A stretch of DNA of 64,000 nucleotides. Origin: CAXXOK01 sp963664595. GTDB taxonomy: Bacteria; Bacillota; Clostridia; Christensenellales; Aristaeellaceae. A model generated the notes under the pieces. It did no database searches. It saw only the letters and a list, made by a program, of their open reading frames with translations, and was not told the DNA's origin. Position numbers and translations under genes: made by a program. Below, piece after piece: positions 61,727 through 64,000 of this stretch; the first letter of the stretch is position 1; each line of letters opens with the position of its first letter. The stretch spans positions 62,001-126,000 of the forward strand of contig CAXXOK010000004.1 of assembly GCA_963664595.2 (NCBI GenBank), in the 5' to 3' direction.

Positions 61727-61807
61727 TATGCCGTACTTCGCCATTACATCCCAATACTATTCTTACATTTGTAATGAAATATTGATGAAGAGGAAGGATA
61801 GGTACGA

Positions 61808-62656
61808 ATGAGGGTAAAGGAAAGTGCGATGCGCTGGGTCTTCCTGGCGTCGGCGTTCGTCTGCGTAGCCGCCGTGCTGTTGATCTGCGTGTATCTGTTT
61901 ATGACAGGCATCCCTTTTTTCAAAGAAGTGAATGTGTTTTCGTTCCTGTCGGGCACCACATGGAAACCCATGCAGGATATCTTCGGTATTCTGCCGATGA
62001 TCGTGGGCAGCATCTATGTAACTGCGGGCGCCATCCTGCTGGGCGGCCCGGTGGGTATTCTCGGCGGGATCTACATGGCGCGGTTTTGTACCAAACCCAT
62101 CATGAGGATTTTGCAGCCGATGATTGCTTTGATGGCGGGCATCCCCTCCGTGGTTTACGGCTTTTTCGGCATCCGGACGCTGGTTCCGTTTGTGCGTAAT
62201 CTGTTCGGCGGCACGGGGTTCAGCATTCTCTCCGCGTCGATCCTGCTGGCGATGATGATCCTGCCCACGATCATCCAGCTGACCTACAGCTCCATCAAGG
62301 CGGTACCGGAGAGCTATTTTGAAGGCAGCCTGGCGCTGGGGGCCACGGAGGAACGCAGCGTGTTCCGCGCGGTGGTTCCGGCAGCCAAGAGCGGCATTAT
62401 GGCGGCACTGGTGCTAGGCATCGGCCGGGCGATTGGCGAAACGATGGCCGTGGTCATGGTCGCGGGCAACCAGGCCCGGATGCCCAAGGGAATCCTGAAG
62501 GGCATCCGTACGCTGACCACCAACATCGTAACCGAAATGGGCTACGCCGCCGATCTGCACCGTGAAGCACTGATTGCCACCGGCGTGGTGCTGTTTGTGT
62601 TCATCCTGCTGATTAACCTGCTCTTCTCCCTGCTGAACAGGAGGGTAGAATCATGA
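61808..62656 (+). CDS. pstC: Phosphate ABC transporter permease PstC
   Basis: A 282-residue inner membrane permease with six hydrophobic segments. The loop GSLALGATEERSVFRAVVPAAKSGIMAALV (as GSLALGATEERSVFR and AVVPAAKSGIMAALV, about 172-201) is the EAA motif that contacts PstB; GIGRAIGETMAVVMVAGN is the conserved phosphate-permease segment. GGAAGGAT lies before the ATG. Its stop overlaps pstA (ATGA). Part of pstC-pstA-pstB, divergent from pstS. Confidence 0.95.
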   Translation: MRVKESAMRWVFLASAFVCVAAVLLICVYLFMTGIPFFKEVNVFSFLSGTTWKPMQDIFGILPMIVGSIYVTAGAILLGGPVGILGGIYMARFCTKPIMRILQPMIALMAGIPSVVYGFFGIRTLVPFVRNLFGGTGFSILSASILLAMMILPTIIQLTYSSIKAVPESYFEGSLALGATEERSVFRAVVPAAKSGIMAALVLGIGRAIGETMAVVMVAGNQARMPKGILKGIRTLTTNIVTEMGYAADLHREALIATGVVLFVFILLINLLFSLLNRRVES

Positions 62657-63558
62657 ACCGTTACCATCCTGCGGCTTTACAGCCCCCTAAGCATACCTCA
62701 AAGCGCCGCGCCGCGGCCAGGCAGCGTTGGCTGCATATGAAACGGCATCCGTTTTCGGCGCTTCTGCGCCTGCTGACTATCCTGTCCATCCTGATCACAG
62801 TATTCGTATTTTTGCAGGTTGTGATCAGTATTCTGGTACAGGGCATACCCAACCTGACGTGGGATTTATTCTCGCCCACCTTTACGACCGATAACCAAAG
62901 TCTGCTTCCCTCGCTGATCAATACGTTCATCATCACGTTTTTATCGCTATTGATCGCCGTACCGATCGGGATCGGCGGTGCCGTATACCTGAGCGAATAT
63001 TCCAAGCACAACAGCTTTATCGTTAAGGCCATCCGTCTCACGGCGGAAACGCTGGCGGGTATCCCCTCCATTATTTACGGCCTGTTCGGCATGGTGTTCT
63101 TTGTAATCGCGCTGGGTTTCGGCATGTCGATGCTGGCCGGTGCGCTGACGCTGAGCCTGATGATCCTGCCCCTGATCATGCGCACCACGGAGGAGGCGCT
63201 GCTGTCGGTGCCCACCAGCTACCGGGAAGGCAGCTACGGGCTTGGCGCGGGCAAGGTGCGCACGGTGTTCCATATCGTGCTGCCGCCCGCGGCCCCCGGC
63301 ATTCTGGCGGGTATTGTACTGGCCATCGGCCGCATCGTGGGGGAAACCGCCGCGCTGCTGTTTACGGCCGGTACGGTGGCCAAGATGGCATCCGGCATTA
63401 CCTCCTCGGGCAGCACGCTGGCGGTGCACATGTACATGCTGTCCAGCGAAGGACTCTTTATCGGAAAGGCCTATGGTGCCGCCACCGTTTTGCTGCTGTT
63501 CGTGCTGGTGATGAATGGCATATCCCGCTTGATTTCCCGAAAAATAGTGAAGGAGTAG
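62653..63558 (+). CDS. pstA: Phosphate ABC transporter permease PstA
   Basis: A 301-residue permease with six hydrophobic segments after a positively charged N-terminal 30 residues. EAA loop YREGSYGLGAGKVRTVFHIVL (shown as YREGSYGLGAGKVR, TVFHIVLPPAAPG; about 193-218), then GIVLAIGRIVGETAALLFTAG. It pairs with PstC and binds PstB. Overlaps pstC by four bases and precedes pstB by three. Confidence 0.95.
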   Translation: MNRYHPAALQPPKHTSKRRAAARQRWLHMKRHPFSALLRLLTILSILITVFVFLQVVISILVQGIPNLTWDLFSPTFTTDNQSLLPSLINTFIITFLSLLIAVPIGIGGAVYLSEYSKHNSFIVKAIRLTAETLAGIPSIIYGLFGMVFFVIALGFGMSMLAGALTLSLMILPLIMRTTEEALLSVPTSYREGSYGLGAGKVRTVFHIVLPPAAPGILAGIVLAIGRIVGETAALLFTAGTVAKMASGITSSGSTLAVHMYMLSSEGLFIGKAYGAATVLLLFVLVMNGISRLISRKIVKE

Positions 63559-63561
63559 GCT

Positions 63562-64000
63562 ATGTGCAAGATCGAAATTAAAAACCTGGATCTGTTTTAT
63601 GATAATTTCCAGGCGCTGAAAAGCGTAAACCTGAAAATTCCCGAGAATCAAATCACCGCGTTCATCGGCCCGTCCGGCTGCGGCAAATCCACGCTGATCA
63701 AATCGCTGAACCGGATGAACGATTTGGTCGTCGGCTGCCGGATTACAGGAAGCGTAACCCTGGACGGCGAAGATATTTACGGAGATATGGACGTGAATAT
63801 GCTCCGCAAGCGCGTGGGCATGGTGTTTCAAAAACCCAATCCTTTTCCGATGAGCGTGTATGATAATATCGCATACGGCCCCCGCACACACGGTGTGCGC
63901 CGCAAGGCAATGCTGGACGAGGTGGTGGAACGCTCCCTGCGGGACGCCGCCATCTGGGAAGAGCTGAAAGACCGGCTCAATAACAGTGCGCTGGGCCTTT
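63562..64000 (+). CDS. pstB: Phosphate ABC transporter ATP-binding protein PstB, N-terminal part
   Basis: Frame opens at ATG 63562 behind AAGGAG and continues to the window edge (146 codons); the rest is cut off. It starts CKIEIKNLDLFYDNFQAL. The Walker A is GPSGCGKSTLIKSLNRMND (about 36-54), and the Q-loop FQKPNPFPMSVYDNIAYG (about 93-110) is specific to PstB-type ATPases. It would power phosphate uptake through PstC/PstA. Signature and Walker B motifs lie beyond the end. Confidence 0.95.
   Translation, partial: MCKIEIKNLDLFYDNFQALKSVNLKIPENQITAFIGPSGCGKSTLIKSLNRMNDLVVGCRITGSVTLDGEDIYGDMDVNMLRKRVGMVFQKPNPFPMSVYDNIAYGPRTHGVRRKAMLDEVVERSLRDAAIWEELKDRLNNSALGL

Noticed and set aside
63562..64000. 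Truncated pstB pseudogene
   Set aside because: The frame is open to the last base; it is cut only by the window end.

Overview
The window looks like a chromosomal segment of a fairly GC-rich (by eye, mid-50s %) Gram-positive anaerobe of class Clostridia, possibly a gut Christensenellales-like lineage. Evidence: an IspH-ribosomal protein S1 fusion, pyruvate phosphate dikinase, T-box leaders before proS and serS, a CtsR-type operator before clpB, a HutP-family protein, DUF5711/CvpA/PrsA-like membrane proteins and strong AGGAGG ribosome binding sites. The genus is inference only. No insertion sequence, prophage, CRISPR array, rRNA or tRNA gene was seen.

Layout. 1-4.5 kb: start of a PrsA-like foldase (minus strand, cut by the window edge), a YkuD transpeptidase, and a four-gene surface-sugar cluster (RfbA, RmlD-like reductase, NeuB-like synthase, GNAT). 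4.7-10.8 kb: GH43 glycosidase, ClpB with sigma-A promoter and CtsR site, GH13 amylase-family enzyme. 10.9-15.9 kb (minus): DUF6020 membrane protein, GT2 glycosyltransferase, DUF354 protein and zinc-ribbon membrane protein. 16.2-19.9 kb: DUF5711, CvpA, PrsA-like foldase. 20.6-25.6 kb (minus): a cysteine-bearing unknown protein, a small zinc ribbon protein, PpdK, a MazG-like protein. 25.7-29.9 kb: a candidate 6S RNA, then HutP-cmk-plsC overlapping end to end, then ispH-rpsA. 30-36.4 kb: DUF4256, CDF transporter, citrate/homocitrate synthase-like enzyme, aminotransferase, TlpA-CcdA redox pair. 36.4-44.7 kb: GNAT remnant, NAD(P)HX repair enzyme, frame-disrupted acpS, P1 peptidase, HAD phosphatase and proS with T-box, GGDEF cyclase, SRAP protein. 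44.8-51.1 kb: SNF2 helicase, serine hydrolase, serS with T-box. 51.5-57.7 kb (minus): GH1-GH13-GH36 operon followed by an AraC regulator. 58-64 kb: HD-GYP protein, Arc-like protein, phosphate uptake genes (pstS divergent from pstC-pstA-pstB, Pho-box-like repeat between).

How the genes work together. The glycosidases (GH43, two GH13, GH36, GH1) indicate plant or host oligosaccharide use, feeding a pyrophosphate-linked glycolysis (PpdK). Two c-di-GMP proteins (one likely making it, one likely degrading it) and several envelope enzymes suggest a regulated surface.

Most notable unexplained structure: a dispersed intergenic hairpin repeat of about 165 bp, in five recognisable copies plus a possible remnant, all in the same orientation, all beyond stop codons, with paired base changes that keep the stems intact. 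Second is a PstS whose two halves are in swapped order (circular permutation at the hinge). Others: an A8 run that breaks acpS, an internal ribosome binding site inside the ispH-rpsA fusion, a DnaA-box-like cluster, and a perfect 27-bp inverted repeat.
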